The notes below the pieces were generated by a model. That model was not told where the DNA came from and did not search any database. It saw only the letters and a program-made list of their open reading frames with translations. The position numbers and the translations under genes were made by a program. Below are positions 25,430-34,107 of a stretch of 45,488 nucleotides of DNA, in pieces. This stretch comes from Pseudomonas sp. UMAB-08. Lineage in GTDB: Bacteria; Pseudomonadota; Gammaproteobacteria; Pseudomonadales; Pseudomonadaceae. The stretch is from NCBI RefSeq assembly GCF_900095225.1, contig NZ_LT607417.1, forward strand, positions 1 through 45,488. Direction: 5' to 3'. Every line of letters starts with the position of its first letter. Position 1 is the stretch's first letter.

Positions 25430-26011
25430 ATGTTGGTAGTTTCTCTCTCAGGCAGCCCTGCCCTGAAATCCCGCTCCGGCGTGGTCCTGGAACATGCGCG
25501 TCATTGGCTGCAAGCCCACGATGTGAACGTCCAGGCCCTCAAAATTCGAGACTTTGCTGCGGAAGACCTGCTCTACGCGCACTTCGACAGCCCGCAGGTC
25601 ATCGACTTTATCGAAGCGGTCAAACAGGCCGATGGCCTGTTAATCGGTACACCGGTGTACAAGGCGTCATTTTCCGGCGCCCTGAAAACCCTGCTCGATC
25701 TGCTGCCCGAGCGTTCGTTGCACGGCAAGGTTGTTCTGCCACTGGCCACCGGTGGCAGCATCGCGCACATGCTAGCGGTGGACTACGCCCTGAAACCGGT
25801 GCTCTCGGCGCTCAAGTGCCAGGAAGTACTGCACGGCATCTTCGCCATCGATACCCAGATCAGCTACAGCAACAATGAACAAGGTGGCGAACTCGACGAT
25901 ATCCTCACCGAGCGTCTGCATGAAGGGTTGGAACATTTCCATCATGGATTGCTGCGAAGGGTCCAGGCCCGGCACTCGCTGGCCGGCGGCCATTTGAAGC
26001 TGGCGTTGTGA
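25430..26011 (+). CDS. ssuE: NADPH-dependent FMN reductase SsuE
   Basis: A 193-residue flavodoxin-fold enzyme giving reduced FMN to alkanesulfonate monooxygenase. It starts [17 protein letters not shown], with the flavin loop [22 protein letters not shown] and VLPLATGGS. Tyr119 in VDYALKPVL matches the pi-helix Tyr118 of E. coli SsuE; MsuE has His there as I recall, so SsuE is preferred. ATG 25430 follows AAGGAAA; an in-frame ATG at 25397 overlaps the small upstream frame. The usual ssuADCBF genes do not follow, so it is a detached copy whose oxygenase partner is elsewhere. Confidence 0.87.
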   Translation: MLVVSLSGSPALKSRSGVVLEHARHWLQAHDVNVQALKIRDFAAEDLLYAHFDSPQVIDFIEAVKQADGLLIGTPVYKASFSGALKTLLDLLPERSLHGKVVLPLATGGSIAHMLAVDYALKPVLSALKCQEVLHGIFAIDTQISYSNNEQGGELDDILTERLHEGLEHFHHGLLRRVQARHSLAGGHLKLAL

Positions 26012-26018
26012 ACACCTA

Positions 26019-26285
26019 TTAACCCTGACGATCAGGGTGAGCGACACTCTGCGCTGCATTCATCTCGCCGCGGTTGTCGAATTCATGGACGATCTGTGGC
26101 GAGTGGGTCAATTGGGCTTTTTTGGTCTGGTATTCGTCAAACGACAACCCGCGACGGTTCAAGTCTTCAAGCGCCAGTTCGCGAGTCTCTTCGGCGGTGT
26201 AGGGACGCAGCTCAGGAGAGTGGCTGGCACATCCGGAGAGAACGGCAGCGGTGAGCAACAGGGCAAGGGTCAGTAGGCGATTCAT
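26019..26285 (-). CDS. Small hypothetical lipoprotein
   Basis: An 88-residue protein starting MNRLLTLALLLTAAVLSGCA, a clear lipoprotein signal with lipobox LSGC. The mature part is short, charged and probably helical (YTAEETRELALEDLNRRGL, then SFDEYQTKKAQL). ATG 26285 is chosen since it starts the signal peptide; the frame is open to 26357. It converges on ssuE with a 7-bp gap. I recognise it only as a common Pseudomonas-type hypothetical; role unknown. Confidence 0.75.
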   Translation of the reverse strand: MNRLLTLALLLTAAVLSGCASHSPELRPYTAEETRELALEDLNRRGLSFDEYQTKKAQLTHSPQIVHEFDNRGEMNAAQSVAHPDRQG

Positions 26286-26429
26286 GGGCGTGTTCACAAG
26301 GCTCTTTTCGGAATGAGCCAAGGCTACTCGCCACCTCGGCCGAGTAGAAATCATCATGCTCGATAGTCGCTATCGATTCCCCTGTGTTCTCCACTCGTCC
26401 TCAGAAAGCCCGGCCACCCAAGCGCTCCT

Positions 26430-27341
26430 CTAGTGAAGCCGGGCCATTCCCGAGACTTGCTCCTGCGCACACCCGATCAACACCTCACGCAAGGCCTGGG
26501 CCGCCGTCGAGAGCGTGTGATCAGCCAGCATCATCAAGCCGATACGCCGTTCAATACGCGGTTCGATCAGCGCGATGCAATGCGCGCCCAGCTCTCGCAT
26601 TTGCTGCACGCACAACGACGGTACGGCGCTGACCCCAAGCCCATTGGCGACCATACGACCGATAGTCGCCAACTGATGACTTTCAAACGCGACCGACAGC
26701 TTGCCATGCTGCGCCTGCAGGGCTTGCTCCAGCAACAAACGCACGGCGGATGGCCGCTGCAATGCGATGAAGTCTTCCTGCAACAGCTCACTCCAGGTCA
26801 CCTCCTCACGCTCGGCCAACGGCGAATCCACAGGCACCACTGCGACGAAACGGTCCATATAAAACGGGGTGAACAGCAGAGAATTGCTCGATTCTGGCTC
26901 AAAACCGATACCCAACTCCACCCGGCGATGACGCACCATCTCAAGCACTTGCTCGTTAATCACGTCATGCACCGCGACGTTGACCCGTGGGTAGCGATCA
27001 CGAAACACCTTGAGTGCGCTCGGCAGCCAGTTACCGGCGAATGACGGCATTGCTGCGATCGACACTTTGCCCAACTGCAAGGTAAAGCGCTGGCGCAGCA
27101 ACTCTTCGGTGTTGTCCCAATCCGCCAGCAACTGACGCGCCAGCGGCAACAGGGTTTCACCCTCCGGTGTGAGGCTGACGCTGCGCGTCGTGCGACTGAA
27201 CAGCGGCCCACCCAAGTCCTCTTCCAGGCTTTTGATGGTCAGGCTCAACGCTGGCTGGGAAAGATGCAGCCGCTCCCCCGCCTGGGCGAAGCTCAGGCAT
27301 TGCGAGACTGCCAGAAAAGCCCTGAGCTGTTTGACGTTCAT
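26430..27341 (-). CDS. dhcR: LysR-type regulator of the CoA-transferase locus (DhcR-like)
   Basis: A 303-residue LysR protein. The N-terminal winged helix-turn-helix is clear (MNVKQLRAFLAVSQCLSFAQ, AGERLHLSQPALSLTIKSLE), and the substrate-binding domain starts near residue 92 (KVSIAAMPSFAGNWLP). It is divergent from the CoA-transferase genes with a 131-bp shared gap, the usual arrangement for direct control. P. aeruginosa has the same order with dhcR next to dhcAB, hence the tentative name. The co-inducer may be a CoA-transferase substrate or product. Confidence 0.82.
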   Translation of the reverse strand: MNVKQLRAFLAVSQCLSFAQAGERLHLSQPALSLTIKSLEEDLGGPLFSRTTRSVSLTPEGETLLPLARQLLADWDNTEELLRQRFTLQLGKVSIAAMPSFAGNWLPSALKVFRDRYPRVNVAVHDVINEQVLEMVRHRRVELGIGFEPESSNSLLFTPFYMDRFVAVVPVDSPLAEREEVTWSELLQEDFIALQRPSAVRLLLEQALQAQHGKLSVAFESHQLATIGRMVANGLGVSAVPSLCVQQMRELGAHCIALIEPRIERRIGLMMLADHTLSTAAQALREVLIGCAQEQVSGMARLH

Positions 27342-27472
27342 ATATTTAGCTTTCTTATCAATCCATCAGAAAAACAAAATTAACAAATCATTACAGGCAA
27401 GGGAAGATGCACTGAACGCTCTCCGACAGCCTGCTTGTCGGTCTACAACTACAAAAGAAAAGGCGGATCATT

Positions 27473-28174
27473 ATGGCTGGGCTCGACAAACGAGTGGCAA
27501 CGTACGAAGAAGCGCTGGATGGGCTAACCGATAACATGACGGTTCTGTCTGGTGGTTTCGGCCTGTGTGGCATCCCTGAAAATCTGATCGCGGAAATAAA
27601 GCGCCGTGGCGTCAAAGGCCTTACGGTTGTTTCCAACAATTGCGGCGTCGACGGCTTTGGTCTCGGTGTGCTGCTCGAAGACCACCAGATCCGCAAAATG
27701 GTCGCGTCTTATGTTGGCGAGAACGCGCTGTTCGAACGCCAGCTGCTCAGCGGCGAGCTGGAAGTCGAACTGACCCCGCAAGGCACCCTGGCTGAAAAAC
27801 TTCGCGCAGGCGGTGCTGGCATCCCCGCGTTCTACACCGCCACCGGCTACGGGACTCCCGTCGCTGAAGGCAAGGAAACCCGCCAGTTCAACGGGCGTCA
27901 CGTGATCCTTGAAGAAGCGATCACCGGCGATTTTGCTATCGTCAAAGGCTGGAAAGCCGACCATTTCGGCAACGTGGTGTACCGCAACACGGCGCAGAAC
28001 TTTAACCCTGTGGTCGCCACCGCCGGCAGAATCACCGTGGTCGAAGTCGAAGAAATCGTCGAGCCAGGCGAATTGCTACCCAGCGAGATTCACACCCCCG
28101 GTATCTATGTTGATCGCGTGATCCTGGGCACCTTCGAGAAACGCATCGAACAGCGCACCGTCAAGAAGGCCTGA
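27473..28174 (+). CDS. dhcA: 3-oxoacid CoA-transferase subunit A (DhcA/AtoD-like)
   Basis: A 233-residue alpha subunit. The signature [13 protein letters not shown] near residue 27 and the [15 protein letters not shown] and ATGYGTP segments are those of SCOT-type transferases. It moves CoA between acyl-CoA and acetoacetate or similar acids. The order LysR, A, B, short-chain acid transporter matches the P. aeruginosa dhc region, where the product acts on dehydrocarnitine; acetoacetate is the alternative. It is followed by subunit B after 75 bp. Confidence 0.87.
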   Translation: MAGLDKRVATYEEALDGLTDNMTVLSGGFGLCGIPENLIAEIKRRGVKGLTVVSNNCGVDGFGLGVLLEDHQIRKMVASYVGENALFERQLLSGELEVELTPQGTLAEKLRAGGAGIPAFYTATGYGTPVAEGKETRQFNGRHVILEEAITGDFAIVKGWKADHFGNVVYRNTAQNFNPVVATAGRITVVEVEEIVEPGELLPSEIHTPGIYVDRVILGTFEKRIEQRTVKKA

Positions 28175-28249
28175 GGCCGTTCTTTCGCTGCACTCAAAGA
28201 GTCTTCTCGTCCAGAGCACTCTCGTTCCGAACAATAAGAGAACCTGACC

Positions 28250-28906
28250 ATGGCACTTTCCCGCGAACAAATGGCACAGCGCGTCGCACGCGAACTGAAA
28301 GATGGTTTTTACGTCAATCTCGGCATCGGCATTCCGACCCTGGTCGCCAACTACGTGCCCACTGATATCGACGTGATGCTGCAGTCGGAAAACGGCCTGC
28401 TCGGCATGGGTGAGTTTCCGACCGAAGAAACCATCGATGCCGACATGATCAACGCTGGCAAACAAACAGTGACCGCCCGCAAAGGCGCATCGATTTTCTC
28501 CTCGGCTGAATCCTTCGCCATGATCCGTGGCGGTCATGTGGACCTCACCGTGCTGGGGGCTTTCGAAGTCGACGTCGAGGGCAACATCGCCTCCTGGATG
28601 ATCCCCGGCAAACTGGTCAAAGGCATGGGTGGCGCGATGGACCTGGTGGCCGGTGCCGACAACATCATCGTCACCATGACCCACGCCTCCAAAGACGGTG
28701 AATCCAAACTGCTGACACGTTGCAGCCTGCCGCTGACCGGTGCCGGTTGCATCCGCAAAGTGCTGACCGACCTCGCTTACCTGGAAATCGCCGACGGCGC
28801 ATTCATCCTGCGCGAGCGCGCGCCGGGGGTCAGCATCGAAGAAATCATCGCGAAGACCGCCGGCAAATTGATCGTGCCGGACGATGTCGTGGAAATGAGT
28901 TTCTGA
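28250..28906 (+). CDS. dhcB: 3-oxoacid CoA-transferase subunit B (DhcB/AtoA-like)
   Basis: A 218-residue beta subunit. It begins MALSREQMAQRVARELKDG, with NLGIGIPTLVANYV and the catalytic Glu in QSENGLLGMGEFP, which forms the glutamyl-CoA thioester intermediate in this family. GKLVKGMGGAMDLV and HASKDGESKL are also typical. It is complete and forms the enzyme with the gene upstream. A terminator lies 100 bp after the stop, so transcription of atoE may be partly separate. Confidence 0.87.
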   Translation: MALSREQMAQRVARELKDGFYVNLGIGIPTLVANYVPTDIDVMLQSENGLLGMGEFPTEETIDADMINAGKQTVTARKGASIFSSAESFAMIRGGHVDLTVLGAFEVDVEGNIASWMIPGKLVKGMGGAMDLVAGADNIIVTMTHASKDGESKLLTRCSLPLTGAGCIRKVLTDLAYLEIADGAFILRERAPGVSIEEIIAKTAGKLIVPDDVVEMSF

Positions 28907-29008
28907 CAGTGACGCGGCGTCTGGCCGATTGCTTTCGCGAAGACGTCAGCCCTCACACCAAAATAGTCGAGAGGTCACCAAACGATGCCTCCACGCTGTG
29001 CCATTCTG

Positions 29009-29040
29009 CCCCTTCAATGATTGAAGGGGTTTGTTGTTTT
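29009..29040 (+). terminator. Rho-independent terminator after dhcB
   Basis: CCCCTTCAA (29009-29017) pairs perfectly with TTGAAGGGG (29021-29029) around a TGA loop, followed by a T-rich run (TTTGTTGTTTT). It ends the dhcAB transcript and separates it from atoE. Confidence 0.85.
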
Positions 29041-29068
29041 GTAGCTTCACCGCTTTGCGCGTGCTCTA

Positions 29069-29093
29069 AAAAAACGGGCTAGCCCCTTAGCCC
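29069..29093 (-). terminator. Terminator-like hairpin facing left
   Basis: Read on the minus strand, GGGCTA, a 6-nt loop, TAGCCC, then G and seven T residues form an intrinsic terminator. No leftward gene is seen to its right before it, since atoE is rightward, so it may block antisense transcription or be a scar of a lost gene. Confidence 0.55.
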
Positions 29094-29124
29094 CTCAATA
29101 ATAAATTCAAAAAAGGTAGGACCC

Positions 29125-30543
29125 ATGGCCGCCCATATCGAAGACAGCCGCTATGCCCGCTTTGCCCTGCGTTGCGCCAATTGGGCCGAACGCTGGTTCC
29201 CTGACTCCTGGGTGTTTGCCGTGTTGGCCGTGGTTATCGTGGCCGTTGCGACCATGGCCATGGGCGCCAAACCGACTGAGGCCGCCACCGCGTTTGGCGA
29301 CGGTTTCTGGAGCCTGATTCCGTTCACCATGCAGATGGCTTTCGTGGTGATCGGTGGATACGTAGTGGCCAGCTCGCCACCCGCCGTACGCCTGATCGAC
29401 CGCTTGGCGCGCATCCCGAAGAACGGGCGCTCGGCAGTGGCCTGGGTAGCACTGATCTCCATGGTTGCCTCCTTGCTGAACTGGGGGTTGTCGCTGGTGT
29501 TTGGCGGCCTGCTGGTTCGCGCGCTGGCGCGGCGCACCGATTTGCGCATGGACTATCGTGCCGCCGGTGCGGCGGCTTATCTGGGCCTGGGTGCGGTGTG
29601 GGCGCTGGGACTTTCGTCTTCGGCCGCGCAACTGCAAGCCAACCCGGCCAGCCTGCCACCGTCGATCCTGGCGATTACCGGCATGATCCCCTTCACCCAA
29701 ACCATCTTCCTCTGGCAGTCTGGCGTCATGCTCGCGATCCTGATCGTGGTCTCGCTGATCATCGCCTACGCCACCGCGCCCGGCCCTTCCAGCGCCAAGG
29801 ATGCGGCAGCCTGCGGTGTCGATCCGAGCTTCAGTCTGCCAGCAATTCCCAAGCGCTCACGCCCTGGTGAGTGGCTTGAGTACAGCCCGATACTGATCAT
29901 CCTGTTGGTGCTGCTGGCTGCTGGCTGGTTGTTCCATGAGTTCTCGACTAAACCGGCAATCACCGCCATTTCCGGGCTGAACACTTATAACTTTCTGTTC
30001 ATCATGACCGGCGCCCTCCTGCACTGGCGACCGCGCAGCTTCCTCGATGCGGTGTCTCGCGCAGTGCCAACCACCACGGGCGTATTGATCCAGTTCCCGC
30101 TCTACGGTTCGATTGCGGCACTGATGACCACGGTCAAAGGCAGCGATGCGCAAACCCTGGCCCACCACATTTCGACCTTCTTCACCCAGATCGCCTCGCA
30201 CGATACTTATGCGCTGCTGATGGGCGTGTACTCGGCGGTGCTGGGCTTCTTTATTCCATCGGGTGGCGGCAAGTGGATCATCGAAGCGCCTTACGTGATG
30301 CAAGTTGCCAATGACCTGAAATACCATCTGGGCTGGGCAGTGCAGATCTACAACGCGGCCGAAGCGCTGCCGAACCTGATCAACCCGTTCTACATGCTGC
30401 CGCTGCTGGGCGTTCTGGGTCTGAAAGCACGTGACCTGATCGGCTTCTCGTTTGTGCAGTTGCTGGTCCATGCCCCTCTGGTGCTGTTCATGCTGTGGGC
30501 GTTGGGCACCACACTGACGTATCTACCGCCGGTCATGCCGTGA
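29125..30543 (+). CDS. atoE: Short-chain fatty acid transporter (AtoE-like)
   Basis: A 472-residue inner-membrane permease with about 12 hydrophobic segments. The N-terminal NWAERWFPDSWVFAVLAVVI, the GFWSLIPFTMQMAFVVIGGY segment and the late FFIPSGGGKWIIEAPYV signature are characteristic of the AtoE family that imports acetoacetate and short-chain acids. A ribosome site AAGGTAGG precedes the ATG. It supplies substrate for the CoA-transferase upstream. In related loci a thiolase gene (atoB) often lies between them; none is here. Confidence 0.88.
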   Translation: MAAHIEDSRYARFALRCANWAERWFPDSWVFAVLAVVIVAVATMAMGAKPTEAATAFGDGFWSLIPFTMQMAFVVIGGYVVASSPPAVRLIDRLARIPKNGRSAVAWVALISMVASLLNWGLSLVFGGLLVRALARRTDLRMDYRAAGAAAYLGLGAVWALGLSSSAAQLQANPASLPPSILAITGMIPFTQTIFLWQSGVMLAILIVVSLIIAYATAPGPSSAKDAAACGVDPSFSLPAIPKRSRPGEWLEYSPILIILLVLLAAGWLFHEFSTKPAITAISGLNTYNFLFIMTGALLHWRPRSFLDAVSRAVPTTTGVLIQFPLYGSIAALMTTVKGSDAQTLAHHISTFFTQIASHDTYALLMGVYSAVLGFFIPSGGGKWIIEAPYVMQVANDLKYHLGWAVQIYNAAEALPNLINPFYMLPLLGVLGLKARDLIGFSFVQLLVHAPLVLFMLWALGTTLTYLPPVMP

Positions 30544-30549
30544 GCCATT

Positions 30550-30579
30550 GGCCACTTCTTGCCGATGCAAGAGGTGGCC
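30550..30579 (+). terminator. Strong hairpin after atoE
   Basis: A 13-bp stem with one G-U pair (30550-30562 with 30567-30579) and a CGAT loop starts 6 bp after the atoE stop, between convergent genes. Only two T residues follow, so termination may need Rho or the hairpin may protect the 3' end. Confidence 0.5.
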
Positions 30580-30658
30580 TTCAAGACGGCGCCTACGCAG
30601 CCTTCGCAGTGTGGTTAGAAGCCATTCTGTGCGTTTGCCTGGCTACGCGAGAAACGGA

Positions 30659-31090
30659 TCACGTGCGCAGTGTGAACCCGTGGGGCAGAAGCTGAGCGAT
30701 GGAGTAACTTTCCTCCTCGCCAACAATAAAAATCTCCGCATCGGGGGCCAGTTCCTGAATCCACTGTCGGCAGGCGCCGCAGGGCATTTTTTCGTTGAGG
30801 GGGGAGTCGTTGGCGGCGCTCACACAGGCAATCGCGATGGCAGCAATGTTTTGCTCCCCCGCCATTCGCGCACTGGCCAGGGCCACGCGTTCTGCACAGA
30901 TGCCCAACCCATAACTGGCATTTTCGATGTTGGCGCCGCGATAAATCACTCCTGACGCGCCAAGTACCGCAGCGCCCACGTGAAACTTCGAATACGGCGC
31001 ATACGCTTGATCGGCGGCCGAGACGGCTTCATCCGACAGGCGCGTTCGACGCTCGGCGGCGCTATGCGTCTTTAGCGGTTTCTTCGTCAT
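30659..31090 (-). CDS. cdd: Cytidine deaminase
   Basis: A 143-residue zinc deaminase of the small homotetrameric type. Motifs are YSKFHVGAAVLG, NIENASYGLGICAERVAL (zinc Cys and catalytic Glu) and MPCGACRQW (two zinc Cys). It converts cytidine and deoxycytidine to uridine forms in pyrimidine salvage. I chose ATG 31090 (MTKKPLKTHSAAE), since the frame's upstream part lies in the overlapping gene. The first 29 bp overlap the end of the membrane GAF-like gene, so the two are cotranscribed and probably translationally coupled. Such tight linkage is unusual for plain salvage. Confidence 0.87.
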   Translation of the reverse strand: MTKKPLKTHSAAERRTRLSDEAVSAADQAYAPYSKFHVGAAVLGASGVIYRGANIENASYGLGICAERVALASARMAGEQNIAAIAIACVSAANDSPLNEKMPCGACRQWIQELAPDAEIFIVGEEESYSIAQLLPHGFTLRT

Positions 31091-31814
31091 TCGAGATGAT
31101 CCTTCCGATTGAATTAGCCAGGGCTTCCAGCATGTTCCTCGCATTTTCATTGATGACACCCTTCTTGCACCAGTCGAGCTCTTCCATGCCGCGAACGGAG
31201 TCGCAGGTCAATGTGCCGATGACTGACAATGGGGCTTTCCTGGACCAGACGGGTGCCGAAATAATTGATTTTCCGGCGAAGGGCGCATGCACGAACAGCC
31301 TTGCCAGTTCTGCCGTCAACAGCGGATCGGGTTCTGACGGCTCACCGCAGATGACCCGCTGTTCATGGAACGCTTTGACATTGATAAACCACCTCCTGAT
31401 CGACTCCCAATCCAGCGGAATCGCCCGGTAGTCCCAGGGTTCGGTTTCAGCCTTCCAGTATTTAGGCACCAGACAACGTTGGGCAGGGAGGTCTTTGCCG
31501 GGCCTGGTCTTCTCCCACAGGTGAACGATGATCCTCAAGTCCCTGGAGGTGATGGGCGTGTTGGCATTGGCGATGAAAAAGTGAACGCCTAAATCAAGAA
31601 GCTCATAAATAATTCGCTTCTTGGCCCGCGAAACGTTCAGGTTGTACCCACACTGAATCCCCAGCAGGACGATCGCCACGCCCATCAACAGGTGTTTCCG
31701 GTCGGACATGGGCTCGGGTGCCGTGAAGTAGTTGACCCATAAACTCACCAGCACCGCGATAGCAAAGGCGAGTATCAGGTTGATCGCGACGGGGTGCTGT
31801 TTCAACCAACGCAT
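31062..31814 (-). CDS. Two-TM membrane protein with GAF-like cytoplasmic domain
   Basis: A 250-residue protein. TM segments near residues 8-29 (VAINLILAFAIAVLVSLWVN) and 39-59 (HLLMGVAIVLLGIQCGYNL) are followed by a cytoplasmic domain. Its end, KSIISAPVWSRKAPLSVIGT then LTCDS and ANSIGRIIS, looks like the second half of a GAF domain. ATG 31814 has GGAG about 9 bp upstream. It ends inside the start of the cytidine deaminase gene. The design suggests a small-molecule or nucleotide sensor at the membrane working with the deaminase (inference). I do not know a characterised homologue. Confidence 0.7.
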   Translation of the reverse strand: MRWLKQHPVAINLILAFAIAVLVSLWVNYFTAPEPMSDRKHLLMGVAIVLLGIQCGYNLNVSRAKKRIIYELLDLGVHFFIANANTPITSRDLRIIVHLWEKTRPGKDLPAQRCLVPKYWKAETEPWDYRAIPLDWESIRRWFINVKAFHEQRVICGEPSEPDPLLTAELARLFVHAPFAGKSIISAPVWSRKAPLSVIGTLTCDSVRGMEELDWCKKGVINENARNMLEALANSIGRIISNDEETAKDA

Positions 31815-31993
31815 CGTCAGATTCTCCACGGTTCTAATGAGGATCGGGCAACCTCTCTGAAACCGTCCGACAGGTTTCGACAGCACAATGAGCATAGCCA
31901 AGATTCAACCCGCGCATTCCTCCGCCATTCACAGACTCCCTGCGCCTGGCGGATGCCTTTACAATCAAGCCCTCTGATTTGAAGTGAACCCAC

Positions 31994-32857
31994 ATGGACA
32001 TCGACCTGGCTCGGACCTTTGTAGAGATCGCGCGGTACGGCAGCCTTGTCGCTGCCGCCGAACGACTGCATGTCACGCAGACGGCCATTACGGCCCGCGT
32101 GCAGAAGCTTGAGAGTCATCTCAACTGCACGCTGTTCATCCGCAACCGGGCCGGCGCTAAATTGACGGCAGATGGCGAAGCGTTCGTGGTGTATGCCAAT
32201 CAACTGGTGCAGACCTGGGAAGCGGCGCGCCGGGACCTTCCTCTGCCTGAAGGCTACCGCAATGTGCTGCACATCGGTGGTGAAGTCAGTTTGTGCAACC
32301 CGCTGATGCTGAGCTGGGTGCAACAGATGCGCGAAAAAATTCCGACCCATGCCTTGCGTGCAGAGATAGGGGACGGCAAGCAACTGTTGCAGCAACTGGA
32401 GCTGGGGGTACTGGATGCGGCGCTGGTCTATCAGCCCACTTACTGGCCGGGCCTGCAGGTTGAGCAACTGCTGGAAGAGAAACTGATTCAGGTGCGCCTG
32501 GCATCCAACCCGGAGCCCTACGTGTATGTCGACTGGGGCGATGACTTCCGCAAGCAACATGATGCGGCACTTCCAGACCAGGCCAAAGCGGCGATCGGCT
32601 TCAACCTGGGGCCCTTGGCGCTGCAATACATTCTTGAAAATGGCGGTGCCGGTTACTTCCGTACGCGGGTGGTCCAGAGTTATCTGGACAGCGGCGTGTT
32701 CGAGCGCGTGCCAAAGGCGCCAGAGTTCACCTACCCCACCTATCTGGTCTATTCGCGTGATCGTGACTCAGCGGTATTGCAGTCGGCTTTCGAGCTGTTG
32801 CGAGACATCGTCAAAGCAGACAGTGATTGGTCGCAACGCTGGGACCCGATCATCTAG
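31994..32857 (+). CDS. LysR-family transcriptional regulator
   Basis: A 287-residue LysR protein. The N-terminal DNA-binding domain is clear (MDIDLARTFVEIARYGSLVA, AERLHVTQTAITARVQKLE), with a substrate-binding domain starting near residue 90 (NVLHIGGEVSLCNPLMLSWV). It stands divergent from the GAF-cytidine deaminase pair with a 179-bp gap, so it might control that pair, and its stop abuts the convergent HPP-CBS gene. Its ligand is unknown. Confidence 0.85.
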   Translation: MDIDLARTFVEIARYGSLVAAAERLHVTQTAITARVQKLESHLNCTLFIRNRAGAKLTADGEAFVVYANQLVQTWEAARRDLPLPEGYRNVLHIGGEVSLCNPLMLSWVQQMREKIPTHALRAEIGDGKQLLQQLELGVLDAALVYQPTYWPGLQVEQLLEEKLIQVRLASNPEPYVYVDWGDDFRKQHDAALPDQAKAAIGFNLGPLALQYILENGGAGYFRTRVVQSYLDSGVFERVPKAPEFTYPTYLVYSRDRDSAVLQSAFELLRDIVKADSDWSQRWDPII

Positions 32858-33988
32858 TTATCCAAGATGCATGATCAAATCCCGATGAAGCGCTGCAATC
32901 AGATCGGTCTGGGTCACGATGCCGACCAACTCTCCCTTCTCGATGACGGGCAGGCAGTGCAGCCCCGATCCTGATAACAGCGGAATCAGTTCGACGACAT
33001 GCGCATTGCCGCTGACACAGGTGACCGGGCGGGTCATCACGTGCTCCAGCACCCTGCCGCGGCGCAGGCCCAATCGGCCCAATACCCCCAATCGCCTGGT
33101 ATTGCGCGAATGCCCAAGCAAATCAATCAAGCTGACAATGCCGACAAGACGCCGCCCCTTATCCAGAACCGGCAACGTCTTGAGGTGTTGCGATGTCAGC
33201 ATATTCAGCGCCTGCTCGACCGACGTCTCCGGGGTGGCGCACTGTAAGTCACGCGACATGATCTGAGACGCCGTGATATCGCCCATGCTGCGCCGCAACG
33301 CGTACTTTTCAGTGGCACGCACGATCTCTTCGAGTTCTTCATGTGTCACATCGACAAACTCGCCGATGTCGGCCAACGCCAGGTCCAGGTCCGCAGAGGT
33401 GATACCGACTCGTTCTTGTGGGGCTGGATCGTCAGTAGCGCGCACAGCCATCACAACGTGCAGTTTGGGATATCGCACGCCCGTGATGTTGTTGTAGAGC
33501 AACGCCGCAATCAGCAGGCAAATCGCATTGAGCATGACAGGGTAAAACACCTGAAGGCCCATCCCGGAGAGCTCGGTATCCGCCAACACCAGACACAAGG
33601 CCAACGCAGCGCCCGGGGGGTGCAAGCACCGCAACACACACATCGCGCCCAAGGACAGACCAACGGCCAAGGCGGCGCTTAGCGGCGAGTAGCCGAAATA
33701 ATGAGTGATAATCAACGCCACAGCCGTTGAGGTCAGATAACCGCCGATCACCGGCCAGGGCTGTGCCAGCGCCCCGGAAGAAACGGCAAACAGGATAACG
33801 GCCGACGCCGCCACAGGCCCCATCAAATGCAATGCTACTGAACTGCCAAAAACTTCGCGGCAGATCAGCGTGCAGATCAGCAACCCGAGAAAACTTCCAA
33901 CGCTTGCCCTCAGCCATTCCTTGGGACGCGTATTCATTGCGGCTGGCGCAAAACGACCAAGCCAACCCATAAAACTGTAACGTTGCAT
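32858..33988 (-). CDS. HPP family membrane protein with two CBS domains
   Basis: A 376-residue protein. The N-terminal half has four to five TM helices with the HPP signature in RCLHPPGAALALCLV. The C-terminal half has a CBS pair: SQIMSRDLQCATPETSVEQA, VLDKGRRLVGIVSLIDLLG, then EHVMTRPVTCVSGNAHVVEL and PVIEKGELVGIVTQTDLIA. HPP proteins have been linked to nitrite transport in plants and cyanobacteria; CBS pairs sense adenine nucleotides. The function here is unknown. ATG 33988 is chosen over a TTG at 33994. It lies downstream of orphan ccoN in the same direction, so it may be in its transcript. Confidence 0.82.
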   Translation of the reverse strand: MQRYSFMGWLGRFAPAAMNTRPKEWLRASVGSFLGLLICTLICREVFGSSVALHLMGPVAASAVILFAVSSGALAQPWPVIGGYLTSTAVALIITHYFGYSPLSAALAVGLSLGAMCVLRCLHPPGAALALCLVLADTELSGMGLQVFYPVMLNAICLLIAALLYNNITGVRYPKLHVVMAVRATDDPAPQERVGITSADLDLALADIGEFVDVTHEELEEIVRATEKYALRRSMGDITASQIMSRDLQCATPETSVEQALNMLTSQHLKTLPVLDKGRRLVGIVSLIDLLGHSRNTRRLGVLGRLGLRRGRVLEHVMTRPVTCVSGNAHVVELIPLLSGSGLHCLPVIEKGELVGIVTQTDLIAALHRDLIMHLG

Positions 33989-34107
33989 AATCAAAACCAG
34001 AATTTAAAAGGCGCCCCCACAAAAGTGAGAGAGCCTCGTATCAGCGCGACGATACTAAAAAATATTCATCCCTGGACAGGGAAACGGTTCGCATCTCTTG
34101 TCGTCAA

